Made by a program: the position numbers and the translations under genes. From Marinilabiliales bacterium (GTDB taxonomy: Bacteria > Bacteroidota > Bacteroidia > Bacteroidales > UBA12077), in assembly GCA_002869305.1 (NCBI GenBank), contig PKTC01000222.1:1-6254 (forward strand): DNA of 6,254 nt, read 5' to 3'. Position 1 is the stretch's first letter; every line of letters begins with the position of its first letter. This document shows positions 1-6,254 of the stretch, in pieces. The notes under the pieces are model-generated. The model worked only from the letters and a program-made list of their open reading frames with translations. It did no database searches and was not told where the DNA came from.

Positions 1-2
1 CA

Positions 3-2474
3 GATGTTTTAAATAAGATTGATTGTTTACTAGATGCAATCTCGAGACAAAGAGCGAATAAGTTAAAAAGGGAAAATAAAATAGACCCTACATTAAATAT
101 CCAAAACGAAGAAAAATACAAGGCGTTATTTCGATCATCTCGAGATGCAATTGTTTTGGTATCTGAAGAAGGTTTTATTGATTGTAATCAAGCCACATTA
201 AAAATGTTTGGTTACGATACGAGGGCTGAATTCCTTCAACTTCATCCAGCAGATATTTCACCACAAAAACAACCTAATGGAAGAATTTCTTTAGAGTTTT
301 CTAATGAACTAATTAGAATGGCTTTCAAAAAAAAAGTACCTTTATTTGAATGGATACATAAGAAAAAAGACGGAGAGATATTCCCATGCGAAGTATTATT
401 GTCAACAATAAATTTAGGGTATACCTTGGCCGTTCATGCGCTAATCAGAGATATTTCAGATAGAAAGCAAGCAATTTTAGAAATAAAAAAAAATGAAGAG
501 AAATTTAGAAAACTAGCTGAAATATCTCCATCAGCAATTTCAATACAACGCAAGAATAAATACTTTTTTGTAAATGACGCGTGGTCTGAAATTACCGGAT
601 ATGAGCTCCAAGAGATTAATCAAGTTGGACCCTATGATATAATACATCCTGAAATGATTGATTTTATATCAGAGATTTCAAATAAGAAACTTAAGAATGA
701 GGGTGATAAATTTAGGTACGACTTAAAAATTCTCACAAAAGATAAGCTGGTAAAATGGCTCGATGTATCTATAACTACAATCAAATATGAAGATCAGGAT
801 GCAACTTTTGCCGTAAGCAATGATATTACCGAATTAAGGGGCATGCAGCAATCTATACAAAAAAGTGAAGAAAAATATCGCAGCTTAATTGAGAACTTGA
901 GACAGGAGTATTTCTTCTATAGGCACAATAAAGAAGGTATATTTAATTATATAAGTCCATCCATTAAGAATATTTTGGGTTACGATCAAACGGATTTTTT
1001 AACACATTATGAAAAATATCTTACTAATAATCCAATAAATAAGGCTGCCATTGAAAAAACTTTATTGGCTCTGGAAGGCATACAACAATTGCCTTATGAG
1101 ATTGAAATCTACGACATCCAAAGGAATAAACATATACTGGAAATATCTGAAGCTCCAATTGTAGATTCATATGGAAATGTGCAGTATGTAGAAGGAATTG
1201 CACATGATGTAACTACAAAGAAAAAAGCCGAAAAGATTATAAAAGACCAACTTGAGGAAATTAAGATAAACAACGAAGAAATTAAATCGATCAATGAAGA
1301 ACTGCATGCTGTTAACGATGACCTGGAATTACGAATCAAAGAAATCGATATATTAAACAAGGAATTATCTTTTAGTAAATCTAAATATGAGACATTGGTA
1401 AAAAATATACCTGGCATAGTATTTAGGTATAGAATAGATAAGAAATGGACCATGGAGTATATTAGTGATGAAGTAGAAGTCTTAACCGGATATAAAGCAA
1501 ATGATTTTATTTTAAGTAATACCCGCACTTTCGATAGTTTAATACATATCGATGATAAAAAGAAGGTTCATGATGTTATAAATAAGAATATTGAAAAAAA
1601 TCAATCATATTCTGTCGAGTATCGCCTGGTTGATTTAAAAGGTAAAGTTTTATGGGTTTATGAGCGAGGACAATTTTTTAATAAAGGAAAGAAGAAACTT
1701 GTTAATGGTGTCGTTCTTGATATTAGTGATAAGAAAAAGGTAGAAGAAAAACTGATAAAGTCAGAAAGAGAACTTCGAAAATTAAATGCTCAAAAAGACA
1801 AGTTTTTTTCAATCATTGCTCACGATTTAAGAAGTCCAGTAAGCAATTTTGTACAAGTATCTGAACTTCTGAAATTAAGTTATGAGGAAATACCACAAGA
1901 GAAAATAAAGCTATTGTTCAGCGATATGAACTTGCTTGCAAACAGTACTTTCAAGCTATTAGATAATTTATTAATTTGGTCGAGAAGTCAACTGGGACAT
2001 CTTGATATTAAAAAAGAAAAAATTAATCTTTATAATATCGTTGAGGATATACGAAATCTTTATATCGAAAACATTAAAAATAAAGACCTGCGACTAATTA
2101 ATGATTTACAAGAAAATTTTTATGTTCGGTCAGATAGCAATATTGCGCACACTGTAATTAGGAACCTGATAAATAATGCGATAAAATTTACAGTTTCTGG
2201 GGGAGAAATTGTAATATCAGGTACAAGTCAAAATAACTTTTCCGATAAGCACATTATATCTATCAAAGACAACGGAATCGGAATACCTGGAGATAAGATA
2301 AACAAGATTTTAGATATTGATGAGGATTACACGACTTTGGGCACTGAAAAAGAAAAAGGTACAGGAATAGGACTTGTTTTATGCAAAGAACTTATTGAAA
2401 AAACAGGAGATAAAATCTGGGTAGAAAGTGAAGTTGGAAAGGGTACAATCTTTTACTTTACTCTTGATCGTTAG
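3..2474 (+). CDS. Multi-PAS sensor histidine kinase, 5'-truncated by the window edge
   Basis: This is a sensor kinase that should autophosphorylate on a histidine and pass the phosphate to a response regulator not seen here. The frame is open to the left edge with no ATG, giving 823 visible residues. A TTG at 156 falls inside the first PAS fold, so the true start is upstream. Visible domains: PAS1 about 35-155, PAS2 164-279, PAS3 288-408, a coiled-coil linker rich in E, K, N and L 408-461, PAS4 460-579, HisKA about 599-666, and HATPase_c 706-821. Each PAS opens with an (N/S)EEKY-like helix, slightly altered in PAS4. The phosphoacceptor is His607 in IIAHDLRSP. ATP-site motifs are the N box NLINNAIKFT, G1 DNGIGIP (756-762) and G2 GTGIGL (786-791). 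No membrane segment is visible, so the visible part is probably cytoplasmic. Residues 1-34 match nothing I recognise and could be the tail of another domain. The position four after His is Ser, where phosphatase-competent HisKA kinases often have Thr or Asn. The signal sensed is unknown. Confidence 0.95.
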   Translation, partial: DVLNKIDCLLDAISRQRANKLKRENKIDPTLNIQNEEKYKALFRSSRDAIVLVSEEGFIDCNQATLKMFGYDTRAEFLQLHPADISPQKQPNGRISLEFSNELIRMAFKKKVPLFEWIHKKKDGEIFPCEVLLSTINLGYTLAVHALIRDISDRKQAILEIKKNEEKFRKLAEISPSAISIQRKNKYFFVNDAWSEITGYELQEINQVGPYDIIHPEMIDFISEISNKKLKNEGDKFRYDLKILTKDKLVKWLDVSITTIKYEDQDATFAVSNDITELRGMQQSIQKSEEKYRSLIENLRQEYFFYRHNKEGIFNYISPSIKNILGYDQTDFLTHYEKYLTNNPINKAAIEKTLLALEGIQQLPYEIEIYDIQRNKHILEISEAPIVDSYGNVQYVEGIAHDVTTKKKAEKIIKDQLEEIKINNEEIKSINEELHAVNDDLELRIKEIDILNKELSFSKSKYETLVKNIPGIVFRYRIDKKWTMEYISDEVEVLTGYKANDFILSNTRTFDSLIHIDDKKKVHDVINKNIEKNQSYSVEYRLVDLKGKVLWVYERGQFFNKGKKKLVNGVVLDISDKKKVEEKLIKSERELRKLNAQKDKFFSIIAHDLRSPVSNFVQVSELLKLSYEEIPQEKIKLLFSDMNLLANSTFKLLDNLLIWSRSQLGHLDIKKEKINLYNIVEDIRNLYIENIKNKDLRLINDLQENFYVRSDSNIAHTVIRNLINNAIKFTVSGGEIVISGTSQNNFSDKHIISIKDNGIGIPGDKINKILDIDEDYTTLGTEKEKGTGIGLVLCKELIEKTGDKIWVESEVGKGTIFYFTLDR

Positions 2475-2478
2475 AAAA

Positions 2479-3828
2479 CTAAAAAGTTAAAGTAAATATG
2501 GTCGCAACATTTGGTTCAGATTTAACAGAAATAGTACCACCATGTAAATGCATTATCTGACGTGAAAGACTTAAGCCAATTCCAGAGCCTTTTTCTTTTG
2601 TTGTAAAAAAGGGAATAAAAATATTATCCAAAATTTCATTTGTCATGCCTGGGCCATTGTCTTCAATTTTTATTTGAATTTGTTCGTTGAGAGTTTCAGC
2701 ACATAAATTAATTCTTGGACTTTGTTTATTGGACAATGCTTCTAACGAATTTTTAATCAGATTGATTAATACTTGTTCTATTAACTTCTCATCAGCATGA
2801 ATTGTGAAGGAGGGTTCACATAGCATGTTAATTTCAATATTTTTTTTATTTAGATCACTTTTTAAAAGGGTTTCTAGATGATTAAATAGATTACAAACAT
2901 TTACTTCCGAAAAATGCGGTTTGGGAACTTGAGTTAAGCTTTTATAGTTCTCTACAAAGTTTGATAATCCATCGCTACGTTTTCGAATGGTTTTAAGTCC
3001 AAGAACTGAATTTTCAATCGTCTTATTATAAATATCTTCAATGGTTTTTATCTTTTCATTTTCTTCAAACATTTCGATCAGCGAACCAGATAAGAGTGTA
3101 ATGGGACTTACTGAGTTCATAATCTCATGGGTTAAAACCCGTATAAGTCTTTGCCAGGCATCAACTTCACTCTGATCGATTTCTGATTTAATATTCTGCA
3201 GTGATAATAGTTTTATCTCTCGTGATTTAATTTTGAATTTGGCAGCTTTAACTGAAAGTTGTATGATTTCATTGTCAATGTTAAGTTTAATCAGATTATT
3301 ATTTCCTGGTTTTATTCCTTTCAACTTATCAGATAAGCCAATTTGGGCGATATTAACATCAGCAATATTATTCAAACTATTTACCTTAAGAAGCTTTAAT
3401 ACTGCTTCATTACATATTTCAATTTTTCCAACATCATCATAGGCCAGAATACCTATACCTATATGCTTTATGGTATTCTGAAAATATTGATGCTCACTTT
3501 CCTTATCAAACCTTACTTCGGATATGTTCTGAATGATTTGATTTAACTCATTGTAAAGATCAACAAAAGCGTTATCAATTTTTTTCTTTTTATGAAAGCT
3601 AATGGAAACGTCATCGTATTTTATGGCTGTAATAAATTTTATAATGTCTCTGTTAACTCTTTGTAAATACCATATTAGATATACTATTTGTAGTATCCAT
3701 AGTATAACTAAAGAAGAACGGGTAATAAGCATGTATTCCTGTTTAAGTGTCCAAAAAAACATTAAACAGCTTATGGCAATTAATATTACCTGGACAATGA
3801 TATTAACTCGAAATTTACTAAATGCCAT
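2479..3828 (-). CDS. NtrY/NtrB-type membrane sensor histidine kinase
   Basis: This 449-residue kinase is the probable partner of the sigma-54 regulator encoded just upstream in the same operon. Two hydrophobic helices lie at about residues 8-27 and 38-55, joined by only about ten residues, so there is no real extracytoplasmic sensor domain. A cytoplasmic linker and a divergent PAS-like region (about 112-213) follow. The HisKA helix carries His234 in THEIMNSVSP. Its Glu at +1 and Asn at +4 fit the ExxN pattern linked to phosphatase activity. HATPase motifs are NLIKNSLEAL (N box, 356-365), DNGPGM (390-395), FIPFFTTKEKGSGIGLSL (F and G2 boxes) and a final beta strand reaching the C-terminus. The PFFTTK and HEIMN motifs are typical of the NtrB/NtrY group. 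The start overlaps the regulator gene by 11 nt and has a purine-rich GGAG site, so translational coupling is likely. The input is probably cytoplasmic or membrane-derived, read by the PAS-like region (inference). The family call is firm; the signal is unknown. Confidence 0.95.
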   Translation of the reverse strand: MAFSKFRVNIIVQVILIAISCLMFFWTLKQEYMLITRSSLVILWILQIVYLIWYLQRVNRDIIKFITAIKYDDVSISFHKKKKIDNAFVDLYNELNQIIQNISEVRFDKESEHQYFQNTIKHIGIGILAYDDVGKIEICNEAVLKLLKVNSLNNIADVNIAQIGLSDKLKGIKPGNNNLIKLNIDNEIIQLSVKAAKFKIKSREIKLLSLQNIKSEIDQSEVDAWQRLIRVLTHEIMNSVSPITLLSGSLIEMFEENEKIKTIEDIYNKTIENSVLGLKTIRKRSDGLSNFVENYKSLTQVPKPHFSEVNVCNLFNHLETLLKSDLNKKNIEINMLCEPSFTIHADEKLIEQVLINLIKNSLEALSNKQSPRINLCAETLNEQIQIKIEDNGPGMTNEILDNIFIPFFTTKEKGSGIGLSLSRQIMHLHGGTISVKSEPNVATIFTLTF

Positions 3829-5191
3829 ATTTCTCCATTTTTTTGTAAAGTGTTGATCTGTTTATACCAAGTTCTTTTGCAGCAGAACTAATATTCCCTT
3901 TGAACTTTTGAATAGCCTTTTCAATCAGCACTTTTTCATTTTCGTCCAGGTTTAAAGACTTAACCATTGTATTCTTTTTGCTATGTTCACCATCGGGCCA
4001 GCAGTGACTGCTTAATATAGTATTTCCATCACATAAGATCACGGCCTTTTCTATGGTATGCTTTAATTCACGAACATTTCCTGGCCATGCATAATCTTTT
4101 AATTTTGTTAAGATAGATGAATTAAATTTTAAACTTTCTTTATTATATTTCTCAGTATATTGTTTTAAAAAGTAATTAGCCAATAATATTATATATTCAT
4201 CTCTTTCTCTTAGTGGAGGCAAGTTAATTTTGATGGTATTTATGCGATAAAGTAAATCCTCTCGAAAGATTCCTTTTTCAACCATTTCGTCAGGATTCTT
4301 ATTGGTTGCGCAAATTAAGCGAATATCAACGGGAATAGCTTTGTTTGAACCAATTCTGTATACTTCTTTATTTTGTATTGCAGTTAGAAGTTTAGCCTGT
4401 AAAGGAATAGTCAAGTTACCGATTTCATCTAAAAACAAGCTTCCTCCCGAAGCTATTTCAAACCTTCCTGGTCTATCTTCTTTTGCATCTGTATATGATC
4501 CTTTTACATGACCAAATAATTCGCTCTCGAAAAGATTTTCTTGTAAAGAACCAATATCCACACTAACAAATACTTCATTTGCTCTTTCCGATTTTCTGTG
4601 TATTTCTCTCGCGATAACTTCTTTACCTGTTCCATTTTCACCCAAAATCAAAATGTTAGCATCTGTCTTTGCAACTTTATCAATAACCTGAAAAACATTT
4701 TTCATTGAGGAAGATTTTCCTACTATGTTATTAAATTCGCTATCGATTTTATCGCTTAAATGTTTTTGCTTTTGTTCAAGAGTTTGAATCTTTAACTTCG
4801 ATAGGCGTAAGTTATAAGCGGATAATATGGTTGAAAGTATTTTTTTCTCATCCCACGATTTTTGAATGAAATCAGCAGCACCTTCTTTCATGGCATTAAC
4901 AGCAAGTTCTACATCTCCATAAGCTGTAATTAATACGACAGATGCATTACAATCCTTTTCCATGATTTGTTTCATCCAATAAATTCCTTCATTACCAGTA
5001 TTAACACCAGCACTGAAATTCATATCAAGCAAAATAATGTCGTAAGCGTCTTTTCTTAAATACTCTGGAATCAGGTTAGGATTTTTTATAGTATCAATTT
5101 GACCAAAATGTTTTGATAAGAAAAATTTGAAAGCAATTAATAGTTCTTCATTATCGTCTACAATGAGTATTTTACTTTTTTCTTTGGACAT
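3818..5191 (-). CDS. Sigma-54-dependent response regulator, NtrC family
   Basis: This 457-residue protein has the full receiver, AAA+ and Fis-type DNA-binding layout of an enhancer-binding activator of sigma-54 RNA polymerase. Receiver (about 6-125): acidic pair Asp12-Asp13, phosphoacceptor Asp56 in ILLDMNF, Thr89 and Lys111. Lys111 is followed by Ser, not the usual Pro. AAA+ (about 154-390): Walker A GENGTGKE (184-191), sigma-54 contact loop GSYTDA (231-236) in place of the textbook GAFTGA, Walker B SLFLDE (251-256), arginine-finger region FREDLLYR (309-316), and sensor II WPGNVREL (369-376). The C-terminal helix-turn-helix (about 420-457) has GNISSAAKELGINRSTLYKKM. Length is normal for the family. 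The start is the first ATG of the frame; upstream is A-rich with no clear Shine-Dalgarno, which is usual in Bacteroidota. It is the first gene of an operon with its kinase. DNA targets are unknown, and no -24/-12 promoter was seen in the window's intergenic DNA. Confidence 0.97.
   Translation of the reverse strand: MSKEKSKILIVDDNEELLIAFKFFLSKHFGQIDTIKNPNLIPEYLRKDAYDIILLDMNFSAGVNTGNEGIYWMKQIMEKDCNASVVLITAYGDVELAVNAMKEGAADFIQKSWDEKKILSTILSAYNLRLSKLKIQTLEQKQKHLSDKIDSEFNNIVGKSSSMKNVFQVIDKVAKTDANILILGENGTGKEVIAREIHRKSERANEVFVSVDIGSLQENLFESELFGHVKGSYTDAKEDRPGRFEIASGGSLFLDEIGNLTIPLQAKLLTAIQNKEVYRIGSNKAIPVDIRLICATNKNPDEMVEKGIFREDLLYRINTIKINLPPLRERDEYIILLANYFLKQYTEKYNKESLKFNSSILTKLKDYAWPGNVRELKHTIEKAVILCDGNTILSSHCWPDGEHSKKNTMVKSLNLDENEKVLIEKAIQKFKGNISSAAKELGINRSTLYKKMEKYGI
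3831..3836 (-). promoter_or_regulatory. Shine-Dalgarno-like site of the NtrY-type kinase gene
   Basis: On the minus strand GGAGAA precedes the kinase ATG, with GGAG ending four bases before it. It lies inside the last codons of the upstream regulator gene. Clear Shine-Dalgarno sequences are uncommon in Bacteroidota. Here it supports the chosen start and an overlap start coupled to translation of the regulator. The spacing is a little short, so its strength is uncertain. Confidence 0.5.
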
Positions 5192-5381
5192 TTTTATGAA
5201 ATGTTTAATTATCTTGGTTAAAATTACAACTATTTGGCGTTAAATACGACATAAGTGTTGGATAATGAAACAGTATTTATATTGAATTAAGAGCTATTTA
5301 CGATATGTTCTTACCGTATTAGTGAATCATATGTTGAACAATCACTTTCCATAATAAAGATTATCTTTATAAAAAAATGAA
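5192..5381. promoter_or_regulatory. Divergent intergenic region between the regulator operon and the zinc-ribbon gene
   Basis: These 190 AT-rich bases separate two divergently read genes and must hold the promoters of both, or at least of the regulator operon. No GG-N10-GC pattern of a sigma-54 promoter was found on either strand. For the plus strand there is one weak match to the Bacteroidota -33/-7 promoter form: TTG at 5282-5284, 19 bases, then TATGTTCT at 5304-5311, which fits TAnnTTTG only in its first half. The heptamer ATATGTT occurs twice (5303-5309 and 5329-5335). A 17-bp palindrome at 5354-5370 is listed separately. No convincing promoter was found for the minus strand. Confidence 0.5.
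5354..5370. promoter_or_regulatory. Perfect 17-bp palindrome, candidate operator
   Basis: ATAAAGAT, one central T, then ATCTTTAT form a perfect inverted repeat with 8-base arms, ending 11 bases before the zinc-ribbon ATG. The one-base centre suits a dimeric DNA-binding protein better than an RNA hairpin, since there is no loop. It could be an operator for the small gene, or an upstream activator site for the regulator operon about 165-180 bases from that gene's start. In AT-rich DNA a short palindrome can also arise by chance. The binding protein is unknown. Confidence 0.35.
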
Positions 5382-5594
5382 ATGAGATATATGGTTTGCC
5401 CTCAATGTGGAATCTCTAATTTTTATGTTCTGAATGAAAGAGGAGAGAGGTTGAATGTAAAAGTTTCGAGAGAATTAGTTATTATCTGTAATGATAAAAG
5501 TGAGAGCTTAGAGGGTTTTAATTTAAATGTACTTTATTGTTTGGGCTGCTCTTGGAGTGGACCTATTAATCAGCTTAATAAATACTTTATATAA
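5382..5594 (+). CDS. Small CxxC...CxxC zinc-ribbon-like protein of unknown function
   Basis: This is a 70-residue protein with CPQC at 6-9 and CLGC at 53-56, a spacing that fits a four-cysteine zinc ribbon. An extra Cys36 lies between them. The segment between the pairs has alternating hydrophobic residues as expected of beta strands, including NFYVLN, RLNVKVSR and NLNVLYCLGCSWSG. From memory, similar small proteins with a CPxCG start and a YCLGCSW-like end occur in Bacteroidota as conserved hypotheticals; I cannot verify this here. There is no signal peptide or membrane segment, so it is probably cytoplasmic. A second in-frame ATG at 5391 would shorten it by three residues and keep all cysteines. 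It is read divergently from the regulator operon and followed at once by a strong terminator, so it looks monocistronic. Function is unknown; binding of zinc and perhaps nucleic acid or protein is inference from the ribbon only. Confidence 0.85.
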   Translation: MRYMVCPQCGISNFYVLNERGERLNVKVSRELVIICNDKSESLEGFNLNVLYCLGCSWSGPINQLNKYFI

Positions 5595-5598
5595 ATAA

Positions 5599-5628
5599 AA
5601 AATGCTGCTTCATTTGAAGCAGCATTTT
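5599..5628. terminator. Bidirectional intrinsic terminator
   Basis: A perfect 13-bp stem (AAAATGCTGCTTC paired with GAAGCAGCATTTT) closes on a four-base ATTT loop. The plus-strand copy runs into TTTTCTTT, and the minus-strand copy into TTTTATTTAT. It starts 5 bases after the zinc-ribbon stop and 19 bases downstream of the stop of the convergent secreted-protein gene, so it can end both transcripts. Confidence 0.92.
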
Positions 5629-5646
5629 CTTTAAAAAGAGTCTTAA

Positions 5647-6254
5647 TTATTTTATTATTAACTGCTTAACTACAGCATCATCTTTATTAGATATTTTTAC
5701 TAAATATATTCCCTTTGCAAAATTTGAAAAATCAAACTTATATTCAGATTTGTAGAAATTACTTAAATCTTCGGTGTATAAAACACTTCCTAAAGAATTA
5801 TAAACCTCAATTTTCCATGATGCTTTAATCTTATTCTCAAATGAAATCGTTATTTCTCCATTAGTTGGATTCGGATACATAGCAAATTCTCCATTCAAAT
5901 CAAAACGATTAAAACCAGTTGCTACACTAAAGTTAATTTCGTAGGTTTCTTCAGTAGTACCATCCTCAGCAGTAACTAAAATGCTTGTTGTTCCTGGAAG
6001 TGCAGTTGCATCAGTAACAACGGCCTCGGCATTAATATCGTTGGTTGTTGCAGTAACTGCTGGCACTAATGTGGTTCCAGAAGACAACTCTATATCATAT
6101 GTTAATGTTGATGAATTGAATCCTGATACACTAGAACCATTTATTTTAAGATCACTTAATGTAGCATCATTATTAGGAGCAACAGTAAAGTTTACTTCAT
6201 ATGTAATTTCTGTAGTGCCATCCTCTGCTGTGACTAAAATGATCGTTGTTCCAG
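5647..6254 (-). CDS. Type IX-secreted protein with cadherin-like repeats, C-terminal part
   Basis: The frame is open to the right edge, giving 201 visible residues of what is probably a much larger exported protein. A TTG at 6085-6087 lies within a repeat and is not the start. Residues 1-25 end one beta-sandwich repeat. Residues about 26-111 form a complete repeat, beginning NNDATLSDLKINGSSVSGF and ending with EDGTTEETYEINFSVA. This resembles the bacterial cadherin-like/Ig-like domains found in surface proteins. After a short linker, residues about 123-201 are a type A type IX sorting domain: the YPNPTNG motif, a WKIEVYNSLGSVLY strand, then NFAKGIYLVKI and a final VKQLIIK. In this system the tail directs crossing of the outer membrane and is normally removed, with the protein attached to the surface or released. 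The catalytic or binding domain would lie in the missing N-terminal part, so the function is unknown. It shares a terminator with the convergent zinc-ribbon gene. Confidence 0.93.
   Translation of the reverse strand, partial: GTTIILVTAEDGTTEITYEVNFTVAPNNDATLSDLKINGSSVSGFNSSTLTYDIELSSGTTLVPAVTATTNDINAEAVVTDATALPGTTSILVTAEDGTTEETYEINFSVATGFNRFDLNGEFAMYPNPTNGEITISFENKIKASWKIEVYNSLGSVLYTEDLSNFYKSEYKFDFSNFAKGIYLVKISNKDDAVVKQLIIK
5920..6254 (-). repeat. Tandem cadherin-like domain repeat, 258-bp period
   Basis: The minus-strand coding sequence for GTT(S/I)ILVTAEDGTTE-TYE-NF occurs twice, 258 bases (86 codons) apart; the shared CCATCCTC, for example, lies at 5960-5967 and 6218-6225. By eye the two copies of this 60-base block are about three-quarters identical in DNA, so the domains arose by duplication and have since diverged. 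The upstream copy is cut by the window edge. More copies are likely beyond it. Confidence 0.8.

Noticed and set aside
156..158. TTG as the start of the multi-PAS kinase
   Set aside because: The frame stays open to the left edge, and an intact PAS beginning (EEKYKALF-type helix) is encoded before this codon.
1109..1528. 139-codon open frame on the minus strand inside the four-PAS kinase gene
   Set aside because: It is antisense to a well-supported coding region. Its hydrophobic, Ser-rich translation is what antisense AT-rich coding DNA gives, and it matches no family.
3233..3442. 69-codon open frame on the plus strand
   Set aside because: Antisense shadow of the NtrY-type kinase PAS region, with no domain signal.
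3602..3856. 84-codon open frame on the plus strand over the kinase start
   Set aside because: Antisense to the membrane helices and the operon overlap; it has no recognisable motif or promoter.
4302..4511. 69-codon open frame on the plus strand
   Set aside because: Antisense to the conserved AAA+ core of the sigma-54 regulator.
5242..5278. Inverted repeat AAATAC ... GTATTT with a 25-base spacer
   Set aside because: Six-base AT-rich arms with a long spacer are expected by chance here.
5192..5381. Sigma-54 (-24/-12) promoter in the divergent region
   Set aside because: Each GG and GC dinucleotide was checked by eye on both strands for GG-N10-GC, and none fitted.
5377..5385. Upstream ATG AAA TGA mini-frame overlapping the zinc-ribbon start
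   Set aside because: A two-codon frame in A-rich DNA without a ribosome site is most likely chance.
6085..6087. TTG (minus strand) as the start of the secreted protein
   Set aside because: It lies within a cadherin-like repeat, and a previous repeat copy in the same frame continues to the right edge.
1..6254. CRISPR array, tRNA or rRNA gene, insertion sequence, phage or defence genes
   Set aside because: No spaced short repeats, cloverleaf-like sequence, transposase motifs or mobile-element ends were seen. Apart from the 190-bp divergent region and the terminator zone, nearly all the window is coding.

Overview
The window looks like chromosomal DNA from a member of the Bacteroidota (Bacteroidetes). 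The sequence is AT-rich. One gene ends in a type IX secretion (Por) C-terminal sorting domain, a system confined to this phylum and close relatives. The signalling proteins are the multi-PAS histidine kinase and the NtrC/NtrY-type pair common in marine and anaerobic Bacteroidota. Genus and species cannot be named from this sequence.

Layout. (1) From the left edge to 2474 on the plus strand is the 3' part of a large sensor histidine kinase with four visible PAS domains and no membrane segment in the visible part. Its start lies before the window. (2) On the minus strand, 5191 down to 2479, is a two-gene operon. A sigma-54-dependent NtrC-type response regulator comes first, followed with an 11-nt overlap by a membrane-anchored NtrY/NtrB-type histidine kinase. 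The two kinase genes meet tail to tail with 4 nt between their stop codons. (3) A 190-bp divergent intergenic region (5192-5381) contains a perfect 17-bp palindrome next to a small gene. (4) That small plus-strand gene (5382-5594) encodes a 70-residue CxxC...CxxC zinc-ribbon-like protein. (5) A 13-bp perfect hairpin (5599-5628) flanked by A and T runs is a probable bidirectional terminator. (6) From 5647 to the right edge on the minus strand is the 3' end of a large secreted protein, with cadherin-like beta-sandwich repeats of 86 residues and a type IX sorting tail.

How the genes may work together. The regulator and the NtrY-type kinase are almost certainly cognate: the kinase phosphorylates Asp56 of the regulator, whose AAA+ domain would then drive RNA polymerase carrying sigma-54. 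Their target promoters are not in the window. The four-PAS kinase has no visible partner regulator. The zinc-ribbon protein and the secreted repeat protein have no demonstrated link to the signalling genes. I see no CRISPR array, RNA gene, transposase, phage gene or defence system. The most unusual points are the GSYTDA form of the sigma-54 contact loop together with a Lys-Ser in place of the Lys-Pro of the receiver, and the palindrome in the divergent intergenic region. Nothing here clearly amounts to an undescribed system.
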